Part shown: positions 1 through 8,784 of the stretch, in pieces
How positions within the stretch are numbered: the stretch's first letter is position 1
How the letters are laid out: the number at the start of each line of letters is the position of its first letter
From: Streptomyces sp. NRRL S-37
GTDB taxonomy: Bacteria > Actinomycetota > Actinomycetes > Streptomycetales > Streptomycetaceae
DNA length: 64,000 nt
Assembly: GCF_000721605.1 (NCBI RefSeq)
Contig: NZ_JOIZ01000018.1
Coordinates: forward strand, 57,822-121,821
Direction of reading: 5' to 3'
The notes under the pieces: generated by a model
What the model was told of the DNA's origin: nothing
What the model saw: only the letters and a program-made list of their open reading frames with translations
Databases searched by the model: none
Translations under genes and position numbers: made by a program

Positions 1-272
1 GGATGCTCGGACCCGGCCTGGTCACCGTCTTCCTCTTCCAGCTCACCGCGATCTGGAACAACTTCTTCCTGCCCATGGTGATGCTGTCCGACCAGGACCT
101 GTATCCCGTCAGCCTCGGCCTGTACCAGTGGAACAGCTCCGCGTCCGTCTCGCCGGAGTACTACCCCGTCGTCATCATGGGGTCCCTGCTCGCCGTGCTG
201 CCGCTCATCCTCGCCTTCACCCTGCTCCAGCGCTTCTGGCGCAGCGGCCTGACCGCCGGCGCCGTGAAGTGA
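1..272 (+). CDS. Carbohydrate ABC transporter permease, C-terminal part (cut by window start)
   Basis: The frame is open from the first base and stops at 270-272, so only the last ~90 residues are present; the ATG at base 3 is probably an internal Met. The fragment has two hydrophobic segments and the tail of a MalG-type inner-membrane permease: WNNFFLP, followed by a final helix ending in LLQRFWRSGLTAGAVK. In this family the loop upstream contacts the ATPase and the C-terminal GAVK-type tail is typical. The gene is followed 31 bases later by a 2-hydroxyacid dehydrogenase and a DUF2264 protein on the same strand, so it probably imports a plant-derived sugar that those genes help to degrade. 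The substrate cannot be read from this piece. Confidence 0.85.
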   Translation, partial: MLGPGLVTVFLFQLTAIWNNFFLPMVMLSDQDLYPVSLGLYQWNSSASVSPEYYPVVIMGSLLAVLPLILAFTLLQRFWRSGLTAGAVK

Positions 273-303
273 CCCCGCCCGCACAAGGAGTTCCGCCGTC
301 ACC

Positions 304-1329
304 ATGACCGAGCCCACGCCCGGCCCCCGCCCCCGCGCCGCACTGGCCATGTCCCCGGACGTCGCCTCGGCCGTCCTCGACGACGAGTCGCTCACGGCCC
401 TCGCCGCGCTGTGCGACCTCGCACCGCTCCCGGTCCTGGACGACCTGACCACACCCCGCGCCCGCACCGTGCTCGAAGGCGTCGAGCTGCTGGTCACCGG
501 CTGGGGCTGCCCGCCCCTGGACGCCGACGTGCTGCGGGCGGCGCCCCGGCTGCGGGCCGTCGTGCACACCGCGGGCAGCGTACGCGGCCATGTCACCGAC
601 GCCTGCTGGGAACGCGGCATCGAGGTGTCCTCCGCCGCCGCGGCCAACGCCGTCCCGGTCGCCGAGTACACCCTCGCCATGATCCTGCTCACCGGGAAAC
701 AGGTCCTGGAGAGCGCGCGCGACTACCGCGCCTCGCGCACCCGGCCGGACTGGCTGCGCACCTCCCGCTCGGTCGGCAACCACCGCCGTACCGTCGGCAT
801 CCTGTCCGCCTCCCTCATCGGCCGCCGGGTCATCGGCCTGCTGCGCCCGCACGACGTCGACGTGCTGCTGTACGACCCGTTCGTCGACGAGGCCGGGGCG
901 AGGGAACTCGGCGTGGAACGCGTCGGCCTGACCGAACTGTTCCGGCGCAGCGACACCGTGAGCGTGCACACCCCGCTGCTGCCCGAGACCCGCGGACTGG
1001 TCAGCGGCGAACTGATCGGCTCCATGCGCCCCGGCGCCGTACTGATCAACACCGCGCGCGGCGCGATCGTCGACCAGGACGCGCTCGCCGACGCCGCGCT
1101 GGCCGGCCGCGTCCGCGCCGTGCTCGACGTGACCGACCCCGAAGTCCTGCCGCCCGAGCACCCGTTGTGGGAGTGCGACAACGTCCTCCTCACCCCCCAC
1201 CTCGCCGGCTCCCAGGGCAACGAGTGGCGCCGGCTGGCCGATCTCGCCCTCTCCGAGATTGCGCGCTGGACCTCCGGCGAGGGCTTCCTCCACCCCGTAC
1301 GACGCGAAAGGCTGGCCTTCCTGGCATGA
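304..1329 (+). CDS. D-isomer-specific 2-hydroxyacid dehydrogenase
   Basis: 341 residues, normal for the NAD-dependent 2-hydroxyacid dehydrogenase family, which interconverts 2-oxo acids and D-2-hydroxy acids in the cytoplasm. The catalytic triad is visible: Arg252 in NTARGAIVD, Glu280 in the DPEVLPPEHPLW loop and His299 in LTPHLAGS. The nucleotide-binding stretch near residues 164-173 reads VGILSASLIG, so one glycine of the usual GxGxxG is replaced by serine, a variant seen in sugar-operon members. The ATG at 304 lies behind an AAGGAG-type ribosome site. The stop overlaps the next start (ATGA at 1326-1329), implying translational coupling. Its place behind a sugar permease suggests a role in uronic-acid or other sugar catabolism; the substrate is unknown. 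Confidence 0.88.
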   Translation: MTEPTPGPRPRAALAMSPDVASAVLDDESLTALAALCDLAPLPVLDDLTTPRARTVLEGVELLVTGWGCPPLDADVLRAAPRLRAVVHTAGSVRGHVTDACWERGIEVSSAAAANAVPVAEYTLAMILLTGKQVLESARDYRASRTRPDWLRTSRSVGNHRRTVGILSASLIGRRVIGLLRPHDVDVLLYDPFVDEAGARELGVERVGLTELFRRSDTVSVHTPLLPETRGLVSGELIGSMRPGAVLINTARGAIVDQDALADAALAGRVRAVLDVTDPEVLPPEHPLWECDNVLLTPHLAGSQGNEWRRLADLALSEIARWTSGEGFLHPVRRERLAFLA

Positions 1330-3224
1330 GCACCCCCTTCGAACTGCCCGCCGACGACCACGATCTCAGCCCCCGTACCGGCTACACCCGCGCCCACTGG
1401 GAGGCCGTGGCCGACGGGCTCCTCGCGGCGGCCTGGCGCTGGAGCACCCCCGGCTGCGCGCTGCTGGACCTGCCGGGACGCCCCTCCCGCTCGGGAGTGC
1501 GTTCCGACGGACTCGAGGGCTACGCCAGGACGTTCCTCGCCGCCGCCTTCCGTGTCGCGGGCGCGGACGGGGACGATCCGCACGGACTGCTGGAGCGGTA
1601 CGCGAGCGGACTCGCCGCCGGCACCCGCACCCCCGGCCGTGACGACACCGAGTCCTGGCCGCTGATCCTCGACCACGACGTGCAGGGCCAGCCCATGGTC
1701 GAGTCGGCGTCCGTCGCGCTCGGCCTGCGGCTGACCGCGCCCTGGCTGTGGAAGCGGCTCGACCCCGGTGTGCAGGACCGCGCGGAGGAATGGCTGCGGG
1801 GCGCGCTGCGGCACACCCCGGCACCCAACAACTGGTACCTCTTCCCGTACACGGTCGCCGGGTTCCTGGAGTCCGTCGGACGCGGCGACGCCGAGACGGC
1901 GGCGGCCCGGCGGCGGGCGCTGGACCTGCTGGAGGGCTGGTACCGGGGCGACGGCTGGTACGCCGACGGGGACGGACGCGCCTTCGACCACTACAACGGC
2001 TGGGCCCTGCACCTGTACCCGGTCCTCGACGCCCATCTCGCGGGCGACGAGGAGGCGTCGGCCCTCCACGGCGCACGGCTGCGCGCCCATCTGGAGGGCT
2101 ACGCCCTGATGTCCGGCGCGGACGGGGCGCCGCTGCACTTCGGCCGGTCGCTGACGTACCGCTTCGCCGCCTCGGCGGCCGTCGCGCTGGGCGCCGTCAC
2201 CGGCCACACCCCGCTGGCCCCGGGCGCCTCCCGGCGCATCGCCAGCGGCAGCCTGCGCCACTTCCTGGACCGGGGCGCGCTGACCGCCGACGGCCTGCTG
2301 AGCCTGGGCTGGTACGGCCCGCACGAGGCCAGTCTGCAGGGCTACTCCGGCCCGGCGTCACCGTACTGGGCGTCGAAGGCCTTCGTCGCCCTGCTCGCCC
2401 CCGCCGGCCACGCGTTCTGGACGGCCCGCGAGGAGCCGGCACCGGTGGAGGAGTCCGACCGCGTGCTGGCGCTGCCGGCGCCGGGACTGCTCGTCCAGGC
2501 GACCCGCGCCGACGGGATCGTACGGCTGCACAACCACGGCAGCGACCACGTGCGCCCGCACGAGGGCGAGACGGCGGACGGGGACGACCCGCACTACGGA
2601 CGCCAGGCCTACTCCACCCGCACCGGCCCCACCGCACCCGGCAACGTCGCCGACAACCACCTGTCGGTGGAGACCGGCGGCCGGCCCAGTGTGCGCCGCC
2701 GTATCCACCCCCTGGGCGCGGGACACGGCGACGGCTGGGGCTGGGCGGCCTCGTGGCACCGCCCCGTGTTCACCGGAGGTCCGCCGATGGTCCCGGGCCT
2801 GCGGGTGGAGAGCGTGACGGTGGCGCGCGGCCGCCACGAGCTGCGCGTGCACCGCGTCGTGGGGGCGCCGGAGGGAGCCCGTGTCACCCACACCGGCTGG
2901 GCCACCGGCCCCGAGGAGCCGCTGACCTCCGCCCTGTACGGCCTGTACGGCTGGGACGACCCGTCCCCCGCCCCGGTCCGCGCACCCCAGGGCACGGCCT
3001 GGACCCGCTGGGCCCACGTCCCGCGCCTCACCGGCAAGTGCGCGGGCACCTCCGTGCACATCGCCCTGGCCTCCCTCACGGCGGACCCGGACGCCGCGCC
3101 CCTGTCGGAGGCCGTCGAGGAGGTCCGGGTGGACGGCGGGACGGCCGAGGTCGTCTGGGCCGGCGGCACGGCCCGTACCCGGATCGCCTTCGAGCCGGTG
3201 GAGGTGCGCCACACGGAGCGGTGA
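1326..3224 (+). CDS. DUF2264 domain protein, probable carbohydrate-active enzyme
   Basis: 632 residues starting at the ATG that overlaps the dehydrogenase stop by four bases. The N-terminal ~400 residues match the DUF2264 pattern, an alpha/alpha-barrel-like domain with features such as DTESWPLI, NNWYLFP, WYRGDGWYADGDGRAFDHYN and SPYWASKAF. The remainder is a beta-rich C-terminal region. There is no signal peptide, so the protein acts in the cytoplasm. Members of this family commonly sit in sugar-uptake operons near glycosidases and are suspected to cleave oligosaccharides, but I know of no firm biochemical assignment. Here it is the last gene of the permease-dehydrogenase-DUF2264 transcription unit; the downstream neighbour is convergent. 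Confidence 0.85.
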   Translation: MSTPFELPADDHDLSPRTGYTRAHWEAVADGLLAAAWRWSTPGCALLDLPGRPSRSGVRSDGLEGYARTFLAAAFRVAGADGDDPHGLLERYASGLAAGTRTPGRDDTESWPLILDHDVQGQPMVESASVALGLRLTAPWLWKRLDPGVQDRAEEWLRGALRHTPAPNNWYLFPYTVAGFLESVGRGDAETAAARRRALDLLEGWYRGDGWYADGDGRAFDHYNGWALHLYPVLDAHLAGDEEASALHGARLRAHLEGYALMSGADGAPLHFGRSLTYRFAASAAVALGAVTGHTPLAPGASRRIASGSLRHFLDRGALTADGLLSLGWYGPHEASLQGYSGPASPYWASKAFVALLAPAGHAFWTAREEPAPVEESDRVLALPAPGLLVQATRADGIVRLHNHGSDHVRPHEGETADGDDPHYGRQAYSTRTGPTAPGNVADNHLSVETGGRPSVRRRIHPLGAGHGDGWGWAASWHRPVFTGGPPMVPGLRVESVTVARGRHELRVHRVVGAPEGARVTHTGWATGPEEPLTSALYGLYGWDDPSPAPVRAPQGTAWTRWAHVPRLTGKCAGTSVHIALASLTADPDAAPLSEAVEEVRVDGGTAEVVWAGGTARTRIAFEPVEVRHTER

Positions 3225-3239
3225 ACGGCCGAGGCGACG

Positions 3240-4019
3240 TCAGGACCGCGCGTCGTCCCCGGCCTTCGGGGCCTGCCCGGTGCTGTCGGGCGTGGTGTAG
3301 AAGACCGACGAACCCTGCTTGGTGCGCTGGGCCTGGTTGCGGGCGACCAGGCCCTCCAGGGTGCTGCGCACGACCGTGGTCTTGACGGCGCGCTCGGGGT
3401 GGGCCTGTCCGAGCGCGCCGGCGATCTCCGCCGCCGAGCGGGGCTCGCGCTGCTCCTCCAGGTGCCGGCGGACGAGCTCGACCAGCTTGGGCCCGTCCGC
3501 CTTCGCGGCGGGCGGCTTGCGCGTGGACTTCCCGGACGCGGTGGACTTCCCCGACGCGGTGGACTTCCCGGACGTGGCGGACTTCCCCGACGCGGCGGGC
3601 TTACCCGACGCGGCGCGCGCGGCGGCCGTCCTCCTCGCCCGCTTCGGCTTCTCCGCGCCCGGCCCGGTGACCGGTGTGGCCTGCGACGCGGTACCGGACG
3701 TGGCGCCCCCCTTGCCGCGCGGCGCCGGCACGGTCGCACCGTCCGGCACCGCGGCGGCCTCCGGCGCGCCCACGCCCTCCGGCACGTCCGCCGGCCGCGA
3801 CGTGCCCACGGTCTCGGCGGGCGTCTGGACGAGCCCCAGTGCCTGCCGCATGTTCACCAGCACGGTGTGGTCGTGCTGAAGCACGGCCAACTGCTCCTGC
3901 AGCGCGGCGATCTCCGCGGTGACCCGCTCCTGCTCCTTGACGTTGCGCTCCAGATCACCCGCGACCTGAGCGGAGTACTGCGAGGTGAGGTCGGTGGCCG
4001 CGGTCGAGTTCTCGGACAT
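3240..4019 (-). CDS. Coiled-coil, Lys/Ser-repeat protein with winged-helix-like C-terminus
   Basis: 259 residues. The ATG at 4019 is preceded by AAAGGGG; longer in-frame extensions lack a better site. Residues ~10-65 form a predicted coiled coil with heptad Leu/Ile (AEIAALQEQLAVLQHDH). Residues ~125-180 are a basic, low-complexity region of SGKS-type repeats resembling the tails of actinobacterial histone-like proteins. The last ~75 residues (LVELVRRHLEEQREPRSAAE to the end) look like a winged-helix domain that asks whether to 'allow' an event, as in small regulatory or nucleoid proteins. I infer a DNA-binding architectural or regulatory role; no specific family name is certain. It is convergent with the DUF2264 gene and divergent from the glucanase. 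Confidence 0.7.
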   Translation of the reverse strand: MSENSTAATDLTSQYSAQVAGDLERNVKEQERVTAEIAALQEQLAVLQHDHTVLVNMRQALGLVQTPAETVGTSRPADVPEGVGAPEAAAVPDGATVPAPRGKGGATSGTASQATPVTGPGAEKPKRARRTAAARAASGKPAASGKSATSGKSTASGKSTASGKSTRKPPAAKADGPKLVELVRRHLEEQREPRSAAEIAGALGQAHPERAVKTTVVRSTLEGLVARNQAQRTKQGSSVFYTTPDSTGQAPKAGDDARS

Positions 4020-4326
4020 GGCGGTGCCCCTTTCTGCCCGTTGGTTCCCTCGGTGGCCAGCCATGGTACGGCCGAGCACGGTTGACCGTTTCTTCTGCGC
4101 GGTCCCCGGTTGACGTTCCCACGCGGCACGAGGGACGGCCCGGACTTGAGGAACGTGGTGCGCACGCCATTGACAAGAGAGATGCGAGCCGGAAACTTCA
4201 ATCCGGAAGCCGCAAGAAATCAACTCCTCAACGCAAAAGCCGTACTTGTCCATGGCGATCCATGGCAGGAGCACCGACTGCCTGGCCGGCCACCCGCCCG
4301 AGCACCCGCCGCGGAACGAGGACTTC
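4020..4326. promoter_or_regulatory. Divergent intergenic region between the basic protein and the glucanase gene
   Basis: 307 bases without a gene. A TTGACA hexamer at about 4170-4175 points toward the glucanase and could serve as a -35 element, but the -10 candidate 17 bases on (AAACTT) is weak. The segment 4190-4240 is clearly lower in GC than its surroundings, as expected for a promoter. On the minus strand the AAAGGGG ribosome site of the basic protein starts this region. No convincing operator palindrome was found. Confidence 0.4.
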
Positions 4327-7300
4327 ATGAGACGTAAGCGTTTCGGCCTGCGGACGATCACCGGCCTGCTCCTGGCCGGCCTGGTCGCCGTCGGCCTCCC
4401 GCCCGGTACGGCCGCCGCCGCGTCGACGGCGGTCCGTGGCCCCAACATGGCGCTCGGCAAGAGCGCCACGGCCGGCGGCTCCCACGCCGGCTACCCCGCC
4501 GCCCACGTGACCGACGGCAGCCAACTGAGCTACTGGGAGGGCCCGGCGGGGGCCTTCCCGCAGTGGATCCGCGTCGACCTGGGCGGCACCGTCGAGGCCG
4601 GGCAGGTCGTCCTCAAGCTGCCCACCGGCTGGGAGGTCCGTACCCAGACCCTCTCCGTCGAGGGCAGCACCGACGGCTCCTCCTTCACCGCGCTGTCCGG
4701 TTCCGCCGCCCACCGCTTCGACCCCGACGGCGGCAACACGGTCACCGTGGACTTCCCCGCCCGCGACGTGCGCCACGTCCGCGTCCGGGTGAGCGCCAAC
4801 ACCGGCTGGAACGCGGCCCAGTTGTCGGAGATCGAGGTCTACGGCGACGACGACGGCGGCGATCCGGAGGAACCACCGGCCGACGGCACCGATCTGGCGC
4901 TCGGCAAGCCGATCGAAGCCTCCTCCACGATTCACTCGTTCGTGGCGCCCCACGCCAACGACGGTCAGGTGGGCACCTACTGGGAGTCCGACGGCCACCC
5001 CGCCACCCTCACGGTCGAACTGGGCGCCGACGCGGACCTCACCGGTGTCGTCGTCAAACTCAACCCCGACGCCGCCTGGGCGAAACGCACCCAGAGCATC
5101 GAAGTCCTGGGCAGGCGACAGGCGTCGGACGGCTTCACCTCGCTGAAGGCCCGCGCCGACTACACCTTCGACCCCGGCACCGGCGGCAACACCGTCACCA
5201 TCCCGGTCACCGGCCGCTACGCCGACGTACGGCTGGACTTCACCCACAACTCCGCCGGATACGGCGCCCAGGTCGCCGAGTTGCAGGTCATGGGCACCGC
5301 CGCACCCCACCCGGACCTGGTCGTCTCCGACCTCACCTGGACACCGGCGTCCCCCACCGAGACGGACGCCGTCACCGTGCGCGCGACCGTACGCAACGCC
5401 GGGTCGGCCGCGTCCGCCGCCGCCACCCTCGACGTCAGCCTGGAAGGCACCGTCGCGGGCAGCGCCCCCGTCGGCGCGCTCGCCGCGGGCGCCTCCACGA
5501 CCGTCTCCGTGGACGTGGGCCGGCGCGCCCGGGGCAGTTACACCGTGTCCGCCGTGGTCGACCCCACGGACACCGTCCCCGAGCAGGACGACACCAACAA
5601 CAGCCGTACCGCGACCGGCGAACTGACCGTCGCGCAGAGCCCGGGCCCCGATCTGGAGGTGACCGGCATCGGAACCGACCCGGCGAGCCCCGCCACGGGC
5701 GCGCCGGTCTCCTTCACCGTCTCCGTGCACAACCGGGGCACCGCCGCGGCCCTTGCCGGCTCCGTGACCCGTCTCGCCGTCGGCGACAGGGCCCTCGATG
5801 GCACCGCCGGCACCCTCGCCGCCGGCGCCACCGCCGAGGTCCGCGTCAGCGGCACCTGGACCGCCACCGGCGGCGCGAGCATCCTCACCGCCACCGCGGA
5901 CGCCATGGACACCGTCGACGAGACCGACGAGAACAACAACATCCTCACCCGCCCGATCGTGGTCGGCCGCGGCGCCGCCGTGCCGTACACCGAGTACGAG
6001 GCCGAGGACGGCACCTACCGGGGCACCCTCCTCACCGCCGACGCCAAGCGGACCTTCGGCCACACCAACTTCGCCACCGAGTCCTCCGGACGCGAGTCGG
6101 TCCGCCTCGACTCCACCGGCCAGTACGTCCAGTTCACCTCCAGCGGCCCGACCAACTCGGTCGTCGTACGCAACTCGGTCCCCGACGCCCCCGCGGGCGG
6201 CGGCACCGAAGCCACCCTCAGCCTCTACGCCGACGGCGAGTTCGTGCGGAAGATCGGCCTCAGCTCCAAGCACAGCTGGCTGTACGGCACCACCGACGAC
6301 CCCGAGGGACTCACCAACACCCCCGGCGGCGACGCCCGCCGCCTGTTCGACGAGTCCCACGCGCTGCTCGACGCGACCTACCCGGCGGGCACCGTCTTCC
6401 GGCTCCAGCGCGACGCCGGCGACACCGCCGCCTTCTACGTCGTCGACCTGGTCGACCTGGAGCAGGTGGCCCCGCCCGCCGAGAAGCCCGCCGGATGCGT
6501 CCCCATCACCGAGTACGGCGCCGTGCCCAACGACGGCATCGACGACACCGACGCCCTCCAGCGCGCCGTGACCGCCGACCAGAACGGACAGATCGGCTGT
6601 GTCTGGATCCCGCCGGGCCAGTGGCGCCAGGAACAGAAGATCCTCACCGACGACCCGCTCAACCGCGGCCAGTACAACCAGGTCGGCATCCGCGACGTCA
6701 CCATCAGGGGCGCCGGCATGTGGCACTCCCAGCTCCACACGCTGACACCCCCGCACCAGGCGGGCGGCATCAACCACCCCCACGAGGGCAACTTCGGCTT
6801 CGACATCGACGACAACACCACGATCTCGGACATCGCGATCTTCGGCTCGGGCACCATCCGCGGCGGCGACGGCGGAGCCGAGGGCGGGGTCGGCCTCAAC
6901 GGCCGGTTCGGCAAGAACACGAAGATCAGTAATGTGTGGATCGAACACGCCAACGTCGGTGTCTGGGTGGGCCGCGACCACAGCAACATCCCCGAGCTGT
7001 GGGGTCCGGCCGACGGACTGCGATTCAGCGGCATGCGGATCCGCAACACCTACGCGGACGGCATCAACCTCGCCAACGGAACACGTAATTCCGAGGTGGA
7101 GAACTCGTCGTTCCGCAACACCGGCGACGACGCGCTCGCGGTGTGGGCCAGCAAGTACGTCAAGGACCCGTCGGTCGACATCGGCCATGACAACCACTTC
7201 CGCAACAACACCGTCCAACTGCCCTGGCGCGCCAACGGCATCGCGGTCTACGGCGGCTACGGCAACACCGTCGAGAGCAACCTCGTGTACGACACGATGA

Positions 7301-7710
7301 ACTACCCCGGCATCATGCTGGCGACCGACCACGACCCGCTGCCCTTCTCCGGACGGACCCTCATCGCCGACAACGGCCTGTACCGCGCCGGCGGCGCCTT
7401 CTGGAACGAGGACCAGGAGTTCGGGGCGATCACCCTGTTCGCCCAGGGGCCGGACATCCCCGGCGTGGTCATCCGCGACACCGACATCCACGACTCCACC
7501 TACGACGGCATCCAGTTCAAGACGGGCGGGGGAGCGGTGCCGGACGCCCGGATCACCGACGTCACCATCGACAGGTCCAACAACGGGTCCGGCATCCTCG
7601 CCATGAGCGGCGCCCGCGGCAGCGCCACCCTGACGGACGTCACCATCACCGGTTCGGCCGAAGGGGACGTGCTGATCGAACCCGGTTCGCAGTTCGTGAT
7701 CAACCGGTAG
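4327..7710 (+). CDS. Secreted GH87-like alpha-1,3-glucanase/mycodextranase with two discoidin and two CARDB domains
   Basis: 1,127 residues from the ATG at 4327, behind GAACGAGGA; this start gives a clean signal peptide (MRRKRFGLRT, hydrophobic core, Ala-rich cleavage site near residue 32). Domain order: discoidin/F5-8 at 36-173 and 188-323, CARDB/CalX-like folds at 330-435 and 441-546, a CBM6/35-like domain at 553-722 starting YEAEDGTYRG, and a right-handed beta-helix catalytic domain at 724-1127 starting with the GAVPNDGIDDTDAL lyase-like motif. Asp911 (YADGIN) and Asp934-Asp935 (NTGDDA) fit the aspartate cluster of GH87 enzymes. GH87 members cut alpha-1,3-glucan of fungal walls and related glucans. 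Expected extracellular and fungus-directed. A GH49 or pectin-lyase-like activity is the alternative. Confidence 0.82.
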   Translation: MRRKRFGLRTITGLLLAGLVAVGLPPGTAAAASTAVRGPNMALGKSATAGGSHAGYPAAHVTDGSQLSYWEGPAGAFPQWIRVDLGGTVEAGQVVLKLPTGWEVRTQTLSVEGSTDGSSFTALSGSAAHRFDPDGGNTVTVDFPARDVRHVRVRVSANTGWNAAQLSEIEVYGDDDGGDPEEPPADGTDLALGKPIEASSTIHSFVAPHANDGQVGTYWESDGHPATLTVELGADADLTGVVVKLNPDAAWAKRTQSIEVLGRRQASDGFTSLKARADYTFDPGTGGNTVTIPVTGRYADVRLDFTHNSAGYGAQVAELQVMGTAAPHPDLVVSDLTWTPASPTETDAVTVRATVRNAGSAASAAATLDVSLEGTVAGSAPVGALAAGASTTVSVDVGRRARGSYTVSAVVDPTDTVPEQDDTNNSRTATGELTVAQSPGPDLEVTGIGTDPASPATGAPVSFTVSVHNRGTAAALAGSVTRLAVGDRALDGTAGTLAAGATAEVRVSGTWTATGGASILTATADAMDTVDETDENNNILTRPIVVGRGAAVPYTEYEAEDGTYRGTLLTADAKRTFGHTNFATESSGRESVRLDSTGQYVQFTSSGPTNSVVVRNSVPDAPAGGGTEATLSLYADGEFVRKIGLSSKHSWLYGTTDDPEGLTNTPGGDARRLFDESHALLDATYPAGTVFRLQRDAGDTAAFYVVDLVDLEQVAPPAEKPAGCVPITEYGAVPNDGIDDTDALQRAVTADQNGQIGCVWIPPGQWRQEQKILTDDPLNRGQYNQVGIRDVTIRGAGMWHSQLHTLTPPHQAGGINHPHEGNFGFDIDDNTTISDIAIFGSGTIRGGDGGAEGGVGLNGRFGKNTKISNVWIEHANVGVWVGRDHSNIPELWGPADGLRFSGMRIRNTYADGINLANGTRNSEVENSSFRNTGDDALAVWASKYVKDPSVDIGHDNHFRNNTVQLPWRANGIAVYGGYGNTVESNLVYDTMNYPGIMLATDHDPLPFSGRTLIADNGLYRAGGAFWNEDQEFGAITLFAQGPDIPGVVIRDTDIHDSTYDGIQFKTGGGAVPDARITDVTIDRSNNGSGILAMSGARGSATLTDVTITGSAEGDVLIEPGSQFVINR

Positions 7711-7730
7711 CGCCGGCCCCGCGCGCCACT

Positions 7731-7782
7731 CCGTCCGGCGGGCCCGTACTCCACTCGGAGTGCGGGCCCGTCACCCGGACGG
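7731..7782. terminator. Nested hairpin after the glucanase gene
   Basis: An inner stem pairs 7739-7752 with 7757-7770 around a 4-base loop with a single G:U-type mismatch. An outer pair, CCGTCCGG at 7731-7738 and CCGGACGG at 7775-7782, encloses it. It begins 20 bases after the stop codon and has no long T-run, as is usual for actinobacterial terminators. Confidence 0.65.
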
Positions 7783-7883
7783 CCCCCCTCCCGCGCTCCT
7801 CCCGGGCAGCGCAGATGGGGGACTTCGGCGGACTCGCGCGGGGAGCTGACGCGATTCCGGGAAGTCGAAGTCAGGCTGAGGAC

Positions 7884-8762
7884 ATGGCTTCATCGATCGA
7901 CTGCCCGCCCGGTCCGCGTCACCGTGCTCCGTACCGTGCCCTCGTCCGTGTGCGCGGCCGGGCGGTGCCGGCGGCCGTCGCCCTCGCCGTGCTGGCGGTT
8001 CTGAGCGGATGCGGGGCGGACACCGGGACCACGGCGCGGGGCACCCCGGCGGCCACCGCACCGGAGGGCGGCGCACCGGGCACGGCCCGCACCGCGCCCG
8101 GCACCGCCGACGCCACGCCGGGCTCCGCCGGCCCCGCCCAGGGCCGGCCCGGCGCCGCGGCGCGGACACGGCCGCCCGCCCGGATCCCCGGCCTCGGCCC
8201 CCGGACCCGGGCGTGGATCCCCGCGACCGCCCGCCAGGTGGTCGTCGTCACCGGCCGCGGCAAGGACGCCAACCGTTCGGAGGTCGTGCTGTACCAGCAC
8301 ACCGGCTCCGGATGGGAGGGCGGCCCGGCATGGCCCGCGCACAACGCCCTCAAGGGCTGGACCGACGTCCACTGGGCGGGCGACCTCCGCTCACCCATCG
8401 GCGTGTTCACCCTCACCGACGCCGGAGGGCTGCTGCCCGATCCCGGCACCGAGCTGCCGTACGACCGGTCGGAGGGGTTCGCGGTCGACGGCACCGGCTT
8501 CGAGGGCGAGCCGCTGGAAGGCTCTTTCGACTACGTCATCGCCATCGACTACAACCGCGAGCCGGGCACGTCCCCGCTGGACCCGGCCCGTCCGCTCGGT
8601 GCCGACCGGGGCGGCGGCATCTGGCTGCACGTCGACCACCAGGGGCCCACCCAGGGCTGCGTCAGCCTCTCGGAGCGCCACATGGAGGAACTCCTGCGCA
8701 CCCTCGACCCGGACCGGCACCCGGTGATCGTCATGGGCGACGCCGCCTCGCTGAGCCGGTGA
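7884..8762 (+). CDS. L,D-transpeptidase (YkuD-like) lipoprotein
   Basis: 292 residues from the ATG at 7884; an upstream in-frame ATG at 7815 would add a non-signal-like leader and has a poorer context. The N-terminus carries basic residues, a hydrophobic stretch and the lipobox LSGC, so the protein should be exported and lipid-anchored. A Pro/Ala/Thr-rich linker of ~65 residues follows, then a catalytic domain. The active-site region reads WLHVDHQGPTQGCVSLS, with the His and Cys expected of the L,D-transpeptidase/YkuD fold (SxGC variant TQGC). Such enzymes form 3-3 cross-links or attach proteins in peptidoglycan. It stands alone and is convergent with the hydrolase downstream. Confidence 0.85.
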   Translation: MASSIDCPPGPRHRAPYRALVRVRGRAVPAAVALAVLAVLSGCGADTGTTARGTPAATAPEGGAPGTARTAPGTADATPGSAGPAQGRPGAAARTRPPARIPGLGPRTRAWIPATARQVVVVTGRGKDANRSEVVLYQHTGSGWEGGPAWPAHNALKGWTDVHWAGDLRSPIGVFTLTDAGGLLPDPGTELPYDRSEGFAVDGTGFEGEPLEGSFDYVIAIDYNREPGTSPLDPARPLGADRGGGIWLHVDHQGPTQGCVSLSERHMEELLRTLDPDRHPVIVMGDAASLSR

Positions 8763-8784
8763 GCGGCCCGCCCGGCCGCGCGGG

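Noticed and set aside
3510..3610. Repeated 15-18 base units considered as an intergenic repeat
   Set aside because: They encode the SGKS-type basic repeats of the protein at 3240-4019 and are in frame.
4228..7491. 1,087-codon minus-strand open frame opposite the glucanase gene
   Set aside because: It is the mirror of a strongly coding plus strand, with Val/Gly/Asp-rich composition and no recognisable domain; the plus strand has a signal peptide and clear families.
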